From CAYUNE01 sp964446115 (GTDB lineage: Bacteria > Desulfobacterota > Desulfobulbia > Desulfobulbales > Desulfobulbaceae): a stretch of DNA of 47,465 nucleotides. The notes below the pieces were generated by a model that saw nothing but the letters and a program-made list of their open reading frames with translations, did no database searches and was not told where the DNA came from. Positions within the stretch are counted from its first letter, which is position 1, and every line of letters starts with the position of its first letter. The position numbers and the translations under genes are program-made. Location of the stretch: assembly GCA_964446115.1 (NCBI GenBank), contig CAYUNE010000016.1, forward strand, positions 1-47,465, in the 5' to 3' direction. This document shows, piece after piece, positions 7,668 through 16,677 of this stretch.

Positions 7668-8948
7668 TCAGGCAGCGTGACGCTTTCTGAACTCAACAAT
7701 ATCGCGCTCAAATCCGCCGGGTACTTCCTCATCCTTCCAGAACACATAGGGATTGGAGCGGGGCTCTTTGATATGCTGCGGCATGTGCTTGACGTTCATT
7801 ACACTGAGGAAAGTGGGGAGACCGACACGCTGCATGGTCTCGCCGACACGCTCGCGGTTCTTCCCGACTTCCATCCACCAATCCCAGACGGTCTCGATGA
7901 CATCAATGACATTCTCGAAATCGTTGTCCGCGGAGACCTCGATAAAGGGGATGACCATGGTGGCAAACTGGGCGCCGTCAAGGATGGGGGCTTTGGCTCC
8001 CATACAGATGGTTGCTCCTTTTTCTTTACCGGGGCGCAGTGCACGGGGCATGACGTTGATGCAGTGCATGCAGCGGGTACATTCGGCATTGTCGATTTTC
8101 AGCTCATCCCCTTCCATTGACATGCAGTTGGTGGGGCAGAGATTGATCACCTCTTTGGTGATGTCGAAAGGTCCCCAGTCGCCGTCACGATGGGCACCGC
8201 CGTTTGACGGATACTCACCGTTCATATATGCCTTCACCGCTTCCTGATCAATCTGGATATCATCTTTCCAGGTACCGATCACGGCAAAGTCGGAACGGGC
8301 AATGGCTGCAACACAGTCATTGGGGCAGCCGGAGAATTTGAACTTGAACTTGTACGGAAAGGCAGGGCGATGAATTTCATCCTGATAGTGCAGGGTCAGC
8401 TTGTGGCAGATTTCCTGGGTATCATAGCAGGCCCACTCACACCGGGACTGACCGAGACAGCAAGCGGGAGTCCGCAGGTTGGAACCGGAACCGCCGAGAT
8501 CCTGTCCCATCTCGTGGGTGAGATCCCAGAAGAACAGCTCCAGATTCTCGGTCCGGGTGCCCAGCAGAATAATGTCACCGGTGGAACCATGCATATTGGT
8601 CATACCGGAACCGTGCTTCTCCCACAGATCCATGAGCTGACGCAGATTCTTGGTGGTGTAATACTTGGAAGACGGCTGGTTGACGCGGACGGTGTGAAAA
8701 TGTTCCACGCCGGGAAACTGCTCAGGAACATCGGAATAACGCCCGACAATACCGCCGCCGTAGCCGAAAACACCGACAATGCCACCATGCTTCCAGTGGG
8801 TGATCTTGTCTTTGTACGAAAGCTCCAGCTGCCCTAAAATGTCCCAACATTCAGGCTTCGTCTCCGCCTGACGCTTCATGTCGGAAACGAAACTCGGCCA
8901 TGGGCCCTTTTCCAGCTCGTCCAACAAAGGCGTATCATGCTTTGCCAT
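7668..8948 (-). CDS. dsrA: Dissimilatory sulfite reductase alpha subunit
   Basis: A 426-residue catalytic subunit of DsrAB, the terminal enzyme of sulfate respiration. The N-terminal part holds the GVFGYGGGIVGRYSD motif. The siroheme/[4Fe-4S] cysteines lie in ACCLGQSRCEWAC (162-174; Cys164-x5-Cys170) and SGCPNDC (206-212; Cys208-x3-Cys212). A ferredoxin domain follows, with INLCPTNCMSM and CTRCMHCINVMP. The ribosome site is AGGAAAGGAGG before the ATG. It is the first gene of the dsrA-dsrB-dsrD transcript; a strong promoter lies about 140 bases upstream. Confidence 0.97.
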   Translation of the reverse strand: MAKHDTPLLDELEKGPWPSFVSDMKRQAETKPECWDILGQLELSYKDKITHWKHGGIVGVFGYGGGIVGRYSDVPEQFPGVEHFHTVRVNQPSSKYYTTKNLRQLMDLWEKHGSGMTNMHGSTGDIILLGTRTENLELFFWDLTHEMGQDLGGSGSNLRTPACCLGQSRCEWACYDTQEICHKLTLHYQDEIHRPAFPYKFKFKFSGCPNDCVAAIARSDFAVIGTWKDDIQIDQEAVKAYMNGEYPSNGGAHRDGDWGPFDITKEVINLCPTNCMSMEGDELKIDNAECTRCMHCINVMPRALRPGKEKGATICMGAKAPILDGAQFATMVIPFIEVSADNDFENVIDVIETVWDWWMEVGKNRERVGETMQRVGLPTFLSVMNVKHMPQHIKEPRSNPYVFWKDEEVPGGFERDIVEFRKRHAA

Positions 8949-9089
8949 CAGATTTCCTCCTTTCCTGATCTTTTGGTTTAAACTACGAATTTCAATAACC
9001 TAACAAACGGTAAACTAACATTTCTCGTCGCGGAACAAGAAGTGAATCGTCATTCATATTAATAATACAAATTCAATATATCAATAAAA

Positions 9090-9118
9090 AACATATCGGC
9101 CTGCCCGATTTTTGTCAA
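9090..9118 (-). promoter_or_regulatory. Sigma-70 promoter of dsrABD
   Basis: Read leftward: TTGACA (9118-9113), a 17-base spacer, then TATGTT (9095-9090). A transcript would start near 9083 and carry a leader of about 135 bases, AT-rich, before dsrA. The spacer holds an inverted repeat ATCGG-5-CCGAT (9095-9109) that could bind a repressor. Confidence 0.7.
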
Positions 9119-9184
9119 TTAAAAAAGATTTGCCGCATTCTCCCCAAAGCGGGCGCAACCGGCGGGAAAAACGAACCTACAGGG

Positions 9185-10795
9185 CTACAGCATTCGGGCC
9201 GCCCGAAGCAAATCATGTTCCGTGTCGTTTTCGGCATCGTTTCTTTTTTCGATGCCATCACGCATAGTTAACTGATCAAGGAGCCGACCGGCCAGGATCT
9301 TGCCCAGCTGCACGCCCTCCTGGTCGAATGAGTTGATGTCCCAGAGAAAACCCTGAAAAACGATCTTGGCCTCATACAGGGCCAGGAGAGCACCCATGCT
9401 GAAAGGAGTAAGCCTGTCGCCGATGAGGATGGTGGAAGGACGGTTGCCGGCAAAACGTTTGTTGGGATTTTCATGTTTTCGTCCCCGGGCCAGGGCCAGG
9501 GATTGGGCCAGCATATTGGCCACCAGTTTCTGTTGAGAAGTCGTCTTGTCAACCACTATGTCCCGCTCATACTGGCTGCGGCGGAAGCCGATGAATTCCA
9601 CCGGGATCCACTCGGTTCCCTGATGGATCAGCTGATAAAAGGCATGCTGGCCGTTTGTTCCCGGCTCCCCCCACAGAACCGGCCCGGTCTTCCAGCTCAC
9701 CTCCCCGCCCTTTCTGGTGATCGACTTGCCGTTGCTCTCCATATCGCATTGCTGGAGATGAGCGGGAAACCGGCTCAACGCCTGACTGTACGGTAAAACG
9801 GCGACCGTGGCACCACCGAGAAAATTATGATTCCAGATACCCAGCAAAGCGAGCATAAGTGGAATATTCCTGCGGATATCCGGCTCCTCGGCAGCTCGAT
9901 CCATTTCGTGGGCACCGCGCAGCAACTCCAGAAAATTATCATACCCCAGGGTAAAACCAAGGGTAACCGCACCCACCATGGAGGTGGCGCTGTAGCGGCC
10001 GCCGATATAGTCGTACATGTGAAAAGCGCTCAGATAGCCGGCGGCGCCGTCCATGGGGCTGCCCGCACCGGTTACGGCGATCATGTGACCGGCCGCATCA
10101 AGGCCGGCCGCCTTCAGGGATTGACGAACCAGTTCCTCGTTGGTGCGGGTTTCCAGGGTTGTGCCGCTTTTTGAAACAATGTTGAAAAGGGTGGTGGACA
10201 GATCAAGGCGGGAGAGCACTCCGGCGGCGTCGTCGGGATCGACATTGGAAATGAATTCCGCCCTCCTGCCGCGGATGGCATATCTTTCCAGGGCAAGATA
10301 TAGGGCCCGCGGCCCCAGATCCGAACCGCCGATTCCCACCTGGACAATGGTGGAAAAAGGCTCGCCCCGGTGATTGGTAATTTTGCCGCTGTCGATCTCA
10401 TCAAGAAAAATTTTCAACTTCTCCAGTTGACGGGCGGCATCGGCGACGGCACCTGCACAGGCAGGAGAATCCGAAAACAGATCGCGGCAGGCCGTATGGA
10501 GGACCCGGCGCTCCTCGCTTTCCCAGCCTTCGATGCGGTTCATCACCGCTCCGCTTTTCATGGCCAGAAACTGCTCCATGACCGCACACTCGTCGGCCAG
10601 CAGTTGCAACTGGTCAAGGGTTTCGTCATCCACTCGCTGGGTGGCGTAGAGAAGATCATACCCGCATGAACAAAGGCGGTATCGCCGCAATCGTTCCCCA
10701 TTCAGTGACCCGGGGGCGGTAAGATCAAAGGGTGAGGCGGCCAGTTCCCGGAGACGGGTGCAGGCACGGCTTTGGTTGAAGGAGATATGATCCAT
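9185..10795 (-). CDS. pgi: Glucose-6-phosphate isomerase
   Basis: Interconverts glucose 6-phosphate and fructose 6-phosphate. At 536 residues it has the normal size. Motifs are VQVGIGGSDLGPRALYLAL, NIVSKSGTTLETRTNEE for phosphate binding, GGRYSATSMVGAV, QQCDMESNGKS, WGEPGTNGQHAFYQLIHQG, and the C-terminal FDQEGVQLGK. It follows rpe by about 50 bases on the same strand and is probably the last gene of the dnaG-rpoD operon. The ATG has an AGGAAAG ribosome site. Confidence 0.96.
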   Translation of the reverse strand: MDHISFNQSRACTRLRELAASPFDLTAPGSLNGERLRRYRLCSCGYDLLYATQRVDDETLDQLQLLADECAVMEQFLAMKSGAVMNRIEGWESEERRVLHTACRDLFSDSPACAGAVADAARQLEKLKIFLDEIDSGKITNHRGEPFSTIVQVGIGGSDLGPRALYLALERYAIRGRRAEFISNVDPDDAAGVLSRLDLSTTLFNIVSKSGTTLETRTNEELVRQSLKAAGLDAAGHMIAVTGAGSPMDGAAGYLSAFHMYDYIGGRYSATSMVGAVTLGFTLGYDNFLELLRGAHEMDRAAEEPDIRRNIPLMLALLGIWNHNFLGGATVAVLPYSQALSRFPAHLQQCDMESNGKSITRKGGEVSWKTGPVLWGEPGTNGQHAFYQLIHQGTEWIPVEFIGFRRSQYERDIVVDKTTSQQKLVANMLAQSLALARGRKHENPNKRFAGNRPSTILIGDRLTPFSMGALLALYEAKIVFQGFLWDINSFDQEGVQLGKILAGRLLDQLTMRDGIEKRNDAENDTEHDLLRAARML

Positions 10796-10848
10796 GGTGT
10801 TCTTTCCTGGTCCGGTTGAGGGGTGTCGAAAAGTTTCTTCCCGGAATA

Positions 10849-11520
10849 TTACTGATTTTCAAAGGCTGCCAACCGCTTCATTTCCGTGATCACGGCTTGA
10901 TAATCCGGCTGGCCGAAAATGGCGGATCCGGCGACAAAGATATCGGCTCCGGCATCAGCCACCGCCGCAATGGTGTCGGGACCCACGCCGCCATCCACCT
11001 CGATTGCGGTGTCAAGGCCGCGTTCATTGATCATCCCCTTCAGCTCGGTAATCTTGCGGAGTGAATCCGTAATGAACGACTGACCGCCAAATCCGGGATT
11101 GACACTCATCACCATCACCAGATCGACATCGGCAAGGATATAATCCAACCTTTCCAGGCCGGTGGCCGGATTGAGCACCACCCCGGCCTTCTTTCCCAGC
11201 TCGCGGATGCGGTGTACGGTCCGATGCAGATGGGGGCAGGCCTCAACGTGCACGCTGATCCAATCAGCCCCGGCAGCGGCAAACTCGTCAATATAGCTTT
11301 GGGCATTGCTGATCATCAGATGGACATCCAGGGGCAGATCGCAGATCTTTCTCACCGCCCGTACCACCAGGGGCCCGATGGTGATGTTGGGAACAAAATG
11401 GCCGTCCATCACGTCGATATGGATAACCTCCGCTCCGGCCCGGCGAACCGCCGCAATCTCTTCCCCCAGCCGAGCGAAATCAGCCGACAGGATTGATGGC
11501 GCAATCATCTTTTTTTTCAT
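10849..11520 (-). CDS. rpe: Ribulose-phosphate 3-epimerase
   Basis: Interconverts ribulose 5-phosphate and xylulose 5-phosphate in the pentose phosphate route. From the chosen start the protein is 223 residues, as usual. Motifs are APSILSADFARLGEE, the metal-binding HIDVMDGHFVPNITIGP, LDVHLMI, MSVNPGFGGQ and EVDGGVGPDT. The frame extends upstream, but the ATG at 11520 is preceded by a good GAGAAGG ribosome site and gives the family's usual N-terminus. It lies between dprA and pgi. Confidence 0.95.
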   Translation of the reverse strand: MKKKMIAPSILSADFARLGEEIAAVRRAGAEVIHIDVMDGHFVPNITIGPLVVRAVRKICDLPLDVHLMISNAQSYIDEFAAAGADWISVHVEACPHLHRTVHRIRELGKKAGVVLNPATGLERLDYILADVDLVMVMSVNPGFGGQSFITDSLRKITELKGMINERGLDTAIEVDGGVGPDTIAAVADAGADIFVAGSAIFGQPDYQAVITEMKRLAAFENQ

Positions 11521-11573
11521 AACCTTCTCTCCCCTTCTCAACAAATTCCCATGGATTCCCCCGGCAGCGCTCC

Positions 11574-12689
11574 TCATACCCGCTGGTACACCCTGCCGGG
11601 TAACCGGCGCACCAAACCGCCCAGTTCCAGCTGGAGCAGGGCATCGCCCACCTCGGCGGCGGACAACCCGCTTGAACGGATGATTTCATCAATGGTCCGA
11701 CTGTCGTCGTCAACAACGGCCAACACCTGTTTTTCGCAGGCGGAAAGATTGTTTTCCGATCGCCCCTCTCCGTCGTAGCCGGACGACGAAACCGTTTTCA
11801 GGGAAGAGGCCAGCTGCAGTTCCTCGACGATATCCTCGGCTGACTGCACCAGCCGGGCCCCCTGCTTCAAAAGCCAGTGGGTTCCGGCGCTGCGGCTGGA
11901 ATCCACCGGACCGGGAACGGCAAAAACCTCACGTCCCTGCTCCAGGGCCAACCTGGCTGTGATCAGTGATCCGGACCGCAGAGTGGCCTCCACCACCACA
12001 ACTCCGAGGGACAAACCGCTGATGATGCGATTGCGGGCGGGAAAACGGAAACCGTCCGGCCGTGTGCCCAGGGGATACTCACTGACCAATACCCCCCGGC
12101 TCTCCACCTGCCGATACAAACCGGCATGGACGGCCGGATAGACGATATCGGGACCGCAGCCAAGCACGCCGATGGTGCCGCCATCGCCATTGAGGGCGCC
12201 GCGATGAGCCTCGCCATCTATGCCGAGCGCCATACCGCTGACGACAACAATACCGAGGGCCGCCAGCGACCGACTCAATTCAAAACCGATCCTGCGGCCA
12301 TAGGCGGAAGCGGAACGGGAGCCGACCACGGCAACGGCCGGCTGTCCCAGCAGCGAGGTCTTTCCCCGGCAGTAGAGCAATAACGGGCAATCGTGAATGG
12401 TTCGCAGCTGGAAGGGAAAGAGGGGATCATCCGTATCGATGACTCTGACACCCGATGCCGCGGCTCTTCGCAGCTGTTTCGCCGCCCTCTTGCGGGCGGC
12501 GGCCACGGTTTCGCGGTCCCCCAGGGTGGCGGCCGCCTGTTTGCCTGCTCCCGGCACCCGGATAATCTCTTCCGGATCGGCCTCAAGCACGCTTCCCGGA
12601 CTGCCGAAGCCGTCGACCAGTTTCCGGATCAGAGCGGCACCGAAACGGGGAAGCAACAGGAGGGTGAGATAGTCAAGCCTTGACCTCAA
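11574..12689 (-). CDS. dprA: DNA-processing protein DprA/Smf
   Basis: DprA binds incoming single-stranded DNA and loads RecA during natural transformation. The protein has an N-terminal helical region with a helix-hairpin-helix-like VPGAGK segment, the Rossmann-like core with VVGSRSASAYGRR, VVVSGMALGIDGEAHRGAL and GCGPDIVYPAVHAGLY, then ARNRIISGLS and GSLITARLALEQGREVFAVPG. A winged-helix-like tail (DDDSRTIDEIIRSSGLSAAEV) completes the usual layout. It starts with TTG at 12689, 46 bases after rpoD. No other competence gene is in the window. Confidence 0.93.
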   Translation of the reverse strand: MRSRLDYLTLLLLPRFGAALIRKLVDGFGSPGSVLEADPEEIIRVPGAGKQAAATLGDRETVAAARKRAAKQLRRAAASGVRVIDTDDPLFPFQLRTIHDCPLLLYCRGKTSLLGQPAVAVVGSRSASAYGRRIGFELSRSLAALGIVVVSGMALGIDGEAHRGALNGDGGTIGVLGCGPDIVYPAVHAGLYRQVESRGVLVSEYPLGTRPDGFRFPARNRIISGLSLGVVVVEATLRSGSLITARLALEQGREVFAVPGPVDSSRSAGTHWLLKQGARLVQSAEDIVEELQLASSLKTVSSSGYDGEGRSENNLSACEKQVLAVVDDDSRTIDEIIRSSGLSAAEVGDALLQLELGGLVRRLPGRVYQRV

Positions 12690-12735
12690 ACCGATAAATC
12701 CCTGGTACGAACAGGCAGCGGCAGCTTCCTGCCGG

Positions 12736-14397
12736 TTAATCGAAGATGAAGGAGTGCAGATCCTTGCTTCGGCTTGGATGGCGCAGTTTCTGGATGGCCT
12801 GGGATTCGATCTGCCGGATCCGCTCCCGCGTCACCGAAAAACACTTTCCCACCTCCTCCAGGGTGTGATCCGTGTCCTCGGAAATACCGTAACGCATGCG
12901 CAGAACCTGTTCCTCACGCGGCGTCAGCGAAGACATTACCTTGTTGAGGCAACGCTTGAGGCTTTCCGTCATGGAAACCTCCTGGGGATCGGGACGCTCC
13001 GTATCTTCCAGGAAATCGGCAAGGTAGGTCTCATCATCTCCCACGGGCGCGTCAAGGGAGATGGCATCCTTGGCGGTTTTAAGCGCAGCGCACACCTTCT
13101 TCACATCGGTGCCGAGTTGCTGCGCCATCTCTTCGGGGGTGGGATCGCGGCTCATATCCCTTGAAAAATCCTTGCTGAAACGCAGCATGCGGTTAATGGT
13201 CTCGATCATGTGAACGGGCAGCCGGATGGTGCGTCCCTGGTCGGCGATTCCGCGGGTCACCGCCTGCCTGATCCACCATGTGGCATAGGTGCTGAACTTG
13301 TATCCCCGGTGGTAGTCGAATTTGTCCACCGCCTTCATCAGCCCGATGTTTCCCTCCTGGATCAGGTCGGAAAACTGCAGGCCGCGATTCAAAAACTTCT
13401 TGGAAATGGAAATAACCAGACGCAAATTGGCGCGCACCAGGGAATCCTTGGCCATTTTCGACATTTCCCTGCCCACTTCGATCTCAAAAACCAGGTTTTT
13501 CAGGGTGGCGAAATCAACACCGACATTCTCCGCAACCTGCCGGGAAATGCGGCGGGCCAGGGTATCCGAGTCCATGACCGTTACCCGCTCGCCTCCCTTT
13601 TCCCGGGCCGCCCGGGTGGCGGCCAGCTGCTCCTCCTGACCCACCTTGACCATCATCTTCTTGAAGCGGTCGGCCAGATCCTCGATATTGTTGGCAACCG
13701 AGCAGATACCCTGGGCATAGAGACGGGTTTCGGTGAAGAGATCGGCAATCTGTTTCCCAATTTTGCGGCTTTGGCCGATAATCTCCTCCTCTTTGTCATC
13801 ACCCTGGGGCAACCCTTTTAGTTCATCAAGGAGTTTTCGTCGCTCTTTGTCGAGGCTGTTGGCCTCCCTGATGGCGGCCAGAAAGTCGTCCCGTATCCGC
13901 TTGAGCCCCTCTTTGTTGTTGTCGCTGATGCCCTTGATAACCACCTCGATCTTGAACTTGCCCTTTTCCAGTCCCTCGGCCAGGTCGTTGAGCGGTGCCA
14001 GACCAAGGGGTAGCTGGAGGACGGCATACTGAATGCGTCGTTCTCCATCCTCGATCATCCGGGCCAGTTCAATTTCCTCTTCATGTTTCAACAGCGACAG
14101 ATCCCCCATCTCACGCAGATACATGTTCATGGGGTCCACCTTGGACGGTGAACTGCGACGGCGGGACTTACCACGCCGTTCCCGGCTGTCGCGACGGTCG
14201 ATACCGGCACGGCGGTCATGAAAGGGCCAGCGGCGATCACCGTAGGGATTACCCCGTCGATCCTCGGCCACGCCTTTGGGAAGGGTGATCTGTATGGGAT
14301 CATCAGGGGTTTTGATGAGACGGGTCAAGTCGGCGGGTTCGTCGTTGTCCAGCAGATCATCCAAATCATCCTCAAAAAATTCATCATCGGAAATCAT
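12736..14397 (-). CDS. rpoD: Primary sigma factor RpoD (sigma-70)
   Basis: The housekeeping sigma factor. The N-terminus is short and acidic (EFFEDDLDDLLDNDE) and is followed by an Arg/Asp-rich linker. Region 1.2 is at DPMNMYLREMG, the non-conserved insert follows, region 2 has the RANLRLVISISKKF and YATWWIRQAVTRGIADQGR segments, region 3 is present, and region 4.2 ends in EEVGKCFSVTRERIRQIE. I prefer the ATG at 14397, which has AAGGA four bases upstream, over the TTG five codons earlier. It forms the classical dnaG-rpoD pair, with about 308 bases between the genes. Confidence 0.96.
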   Translation of the reverse strand: MISDDEFFEDDLDDLLDNDEPADLTRLIKTPDDPIQITLPKGVAEDRRGNPYGDRRWPFHDRRAGIDRRDSRERRGKSRRRSSPSKVDPMNMYLREMGDLSLLKHEEEIELARMIEDGERRIQYAVLQLPLGLAPLNDLAEGLEKGKFKIEVVIKGISDNNKEGLKRIRDDFLAAIREANSLDKERRKLLDELKGLPQGDDKEEEIIGQSRKIGKQIADLFTETRLYAQGICSVANNIEDLADRFKKMMVKVGQEEQLAATRAAREKGGERVTVMDSDTLARRISRQVAENVGVDFATLKNLVFEIEVGREMSKMAKDSLVRANLRLVISISKKFLNRGLQFSDLIQEGNIGLMKAVDKFDYHRGYKFSTYATWWIRQAVTRGIADQGRTIRLPVHMIETINRMLRFSKDFSRDMSRDPTPEEMAQQLGTDVKKVCAALKTAKDAISLDAPVGDDETYLADFLEDTERPDPQEVSMTESLKRCLNKVMSSLTPREEQVLRMRYGISEDTDHTLEEVGKCFSVTRERIRQIESQAIQKLRHPSRSKDLHSFIFD

Positions 14398-14705
14398 TTT
14401 CCTTACCCCCAAAACAGATACCGCTAAGAGTTACCCGGATGGCGGATTCGCTATAATCCACTCCTTCTCCTGATCATCCGTCGCAAGTATATGCTGAATT
14501 CATTCCTATCTTACTTAATTTTTATCCGGCTCACACCCATTTTTCCAGTCACAGGCCGGGGCTTTTCTCTAAAACAGAGAAAAGTTTAGTCTCCTTTGCT
14601 GCAATAGATCATTTCTGAACCGGCATTGCCGGGGCGCCTGCAGACCGGCCAACCCCTCACCAATGCCATGTTAAAGAATTATTAGAAAGTTCAATATACC
14701 AAAAT
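14398..14705 (-). other. dnaG-rpoD intergenic region with perfect inverted repeat
   Basis: No gene is seen in this stretch. It holds a perfect 9-bp inverted repeat, CTTTTCTCT (14562-14570) and AGAGAAAAG (14576-14584), with a 5-base spacer, and a smaller CCGGCA/TGCCGG repeat nearby. It may carry an rpoD promoter or an RNA processing site between the two genes. Neither is proven by sequence. Confidence 0.45.
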
Positions 14706-16517
14706 TTATATTTCTTTCACCAAATGACATGAAAAATCAGCAAGTTTTTTAGCCACCTGCTGTTTTGACTCCAACAGAGCCATAACACGTTCATGATCGC
14801 CGGCCAGTTGCGCCGCCTCGATTTCCCGGCGGATCTCCTCGGCCTTCCGCCGTTGTCGAACCGTCTGCAGCCAGGAGAGGTAGGTATCCCGCAGCTGCTC
14901 CGCCGGTGTCTCTCCATCGCTGTCATTGAGCGGTGCCGCAATGACCAGACGGGCGATATACTCCCGCTCCTCTCCTGCGGCAAACAGATCCAGCAGCCGG
15001 TCCACCGTCACCGGCTCATCCCCTGCGGAGACGGCAAGGAGAGTTTCCACAATTTTTTCAGCCGCCGATCCCCTGAGCACCTCACCGGCACCGGCATCAA
15101 CCAGTTCATGGGTAAATTCTGGATAGAGAATCAGAAAATCAAGCAACTGCCTCTGGGTCCTGCTGAGCCCGTCAAAGCCCGCCGGTTCCCTTTCCGGCGT
15201 TCTCCCGCGGGGCCGGGGCTGCGCCGGGGAAATCAAATGCCGCGGTGCCACTCCCAGTTTTTGGCTGAAATAGCCGATCATCAACTCCCGCTGTACGGAG
15301 TCGCCGGCGGCTTCGATGAGCGGAATCAACTCGGCAACGATCCGGTTCTTGCCGGAAAGGCCCGACCCGTAACGATTTGTCAGCGAGCCAAGGATAAACT
15401 CCGGTAGTTCCGCGGCAGCGGTTATCAATTCCTGCAACCCCTCAGCCCCCTTTTCGCGCACAAAGGTGTCGGGATCGTGCTCCCGGGGAAGCACCACCAC
15501 CCGGGCGACAACATGTTCGGCTAGAAAAAGGGGGACGGCACGCATGGCCGCCTTCAGTCCGGCGGCATCGCCGTCGAAAATCAACACCACCTCATCACTG
15601 TATCCCTTGAGGAGGCGAATGTGTCGTCTGGTCAGGGCGGTTCCCAGGGGCGCCACCACGTTGGCAATACCATGGGCAACCAGGGCCAACAGGTCGAAAT
15701 TGCCCTCCACAACCAGGGCCTGCCCGCCCATGCGGATCGCCTCACGGTTGGGATGCAGGCCGAAGAGGACGCGACTCTTGTCGAAAACCGGAGTTTCAGG
15801 TGAATTCATATACTTGGGCATGCCATCACCCAGGATACGCCCGCCAAAGGCAACCACCCGACCGCTCATATCGACAATGGGAAACATCACCCGGTCACGG
15901 AACCTGTCATAATAGCCGCCGCGCTCTCTGGGCACGGCCAATCCCGCCTTTTCAATATCCGCCGCCCCATGACCCTTGCCACGTAACAGCGAAAAGAGGA
16001 AACTCCATCCCCGGGTCTCGGGGGGCGGGCAGTAGCCAAGCCGAAATTTTTTTACAATTTCGTCAGGAATATCACGATGTTGTAGGTATTTCCTAGCCTT
16101 TCGCGCTCCCGGGCTGCGGAGAAGATAATCATGATAGATGGACGTGGCCAGCTCGTTTATCTCGAAAATCTTTTCCCGCTGCCGGGAGCGCCGCCGCGCC
16201 TCTGGGGAAACCTCCCTGGTGGGCAGTTCAATTTGATGACGCCGGGCCAGCTCCTCAAGGGCCTCGGGAAAACTCATCTGATGATATTTCATCAAGAAAG
16301 AGAAAACATCACCCGATTCGCCGCATCCAAAACAGTGGAAAAACTGCCGTTGCGGATTGACTGAAAAGGAGGGATCCTTATCGGCGTGGAAAGGACAGAG
16401 GCCGGAATAGTTGGCCCCGGTCTTTTTGAGCTGCACGTTTTCTCCGATAACCTGGACGATATCGGCGGCATCCTTGACCCGAGCCTTGATTTCTTCACGC
16501 GACAACGGTGTGTCCAT
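14706..16517 (-). CDS. dnaG: DNA primase
   Basis: Makes RNA primers for replication. The 603-residue protein starts with a CHC2 zinc domain (Cys41, His44, Cys62, Cys65 in CPFHADKD and FHCFGCGESGD). The core has RVMFPI, VAFGGRILGDGMPKYMNSPET and the TOPRIM domain, with VVEGNFDLLALVAHG and LIFDGDAAGLKAA. The C-terminal helical, helicase-binding part is present. It is the first gene of a leftward run that continues into rpoD, dprA, rpe and pgi. rpsU, often found before dnaG elsewhere, is not here. Confidence 0.97.
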   Translation of the reverse strand: MDTPLSREEIKARVKDAADIVQVIGENVQLKKTGANYSGLCPFHADKDPSFSVNPQRQFFHCFGCGESGDVFSFLMKYHQMSFPEALEELARRHQIELPTREVSPEARRRSRQREKIFEINELATSIYHDYLLRSPGARKARKYLQHRDIPDEIVKKFRLGYCPPPETRGWSFLFSLLRGKGHGAADIEKAGLAVPRERGGYYDRFRDRVMFPIVDMSGRVVAFGGRILGDGMPKYMNSPETPVFDKSRVLFGLHPNREAIRMGGQALVVEGNFDLLALVAHGIANVVAPLGTALTRRHIRLLKGYSDEVVLIFDGDAAGLKAAMRAVPLFLAEHVVARVVVLPREHDPDTFVREKGAEGLQELITAAAELPEFILGSLTNRYGSGLSGKNRIVAELIPLIEAAGDSVQRELMIGYFSQKLGVAPRHLISPAQPRPRGRTPEREPAGFDGLSRTQRQLLDFLILYPEFTHELVDAGAGEVLRGSAAEKIVETLLAVSAGDEPVTVDRLLDLFAAGEEREYIARLVIAAPLNDSDGETPAEQLRDTYLSWLQTVRQRRKAEEIRREIEAAQLAGDHERVMALLESKQQVAKKLADFSCHLVKEI

Positions 16518-16585
16518 GCCTCACCCCTGCAAAAAAAAGCTGTTTCACCGCGGCAGCACGGTGCTGGATTATTTCTCCGCCCTGG

Positions 16586-16614
16586 ATTATACTTGACACT
16601 TGAAGAGAAAGTAA
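16586..16614 (-). promoter_or_regulatory. Probable dnaG promoter
   Basis: Read leftward: TTACTT (16614-16609), 17 bases, then a perfect TATAAT (16591-16586), about 70 bases before the dnaG start. A TTGAC/GTCAA inverted pair (16593-16620) overlaps it. Confidence 0.5.
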
Positions 16615-16625
16615 GGTCAACAATG

Positions 16626-16646
16626 GTAATTGATCACAGGGGCCGC
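16626..16646. repeat. Site GTAATTGATCACAGG, related to the dispersed repeat
   Basis: This shares ATTGATCACAGGNNCCGCA with 3498-3517 and resembles the TGTAATTGGTTACAGG end of repeat copy B. It lies in the divergent region between dnaG and an unknown gene. Confidence 0.35.
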
Positions 16647-16677
16647 AAACCGGCCCGGTCGCCGGTACCTGATAACG

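Noticed and set aside
9095..9109. ATCGG/CCGAT hairpin as a terminator of pgi
   Set aside because: The stem is only 5 bp and lies between good -35 and -10 boxes of dsrA; an operator reading is more plausible, although it is followed by a T-rich stretch.
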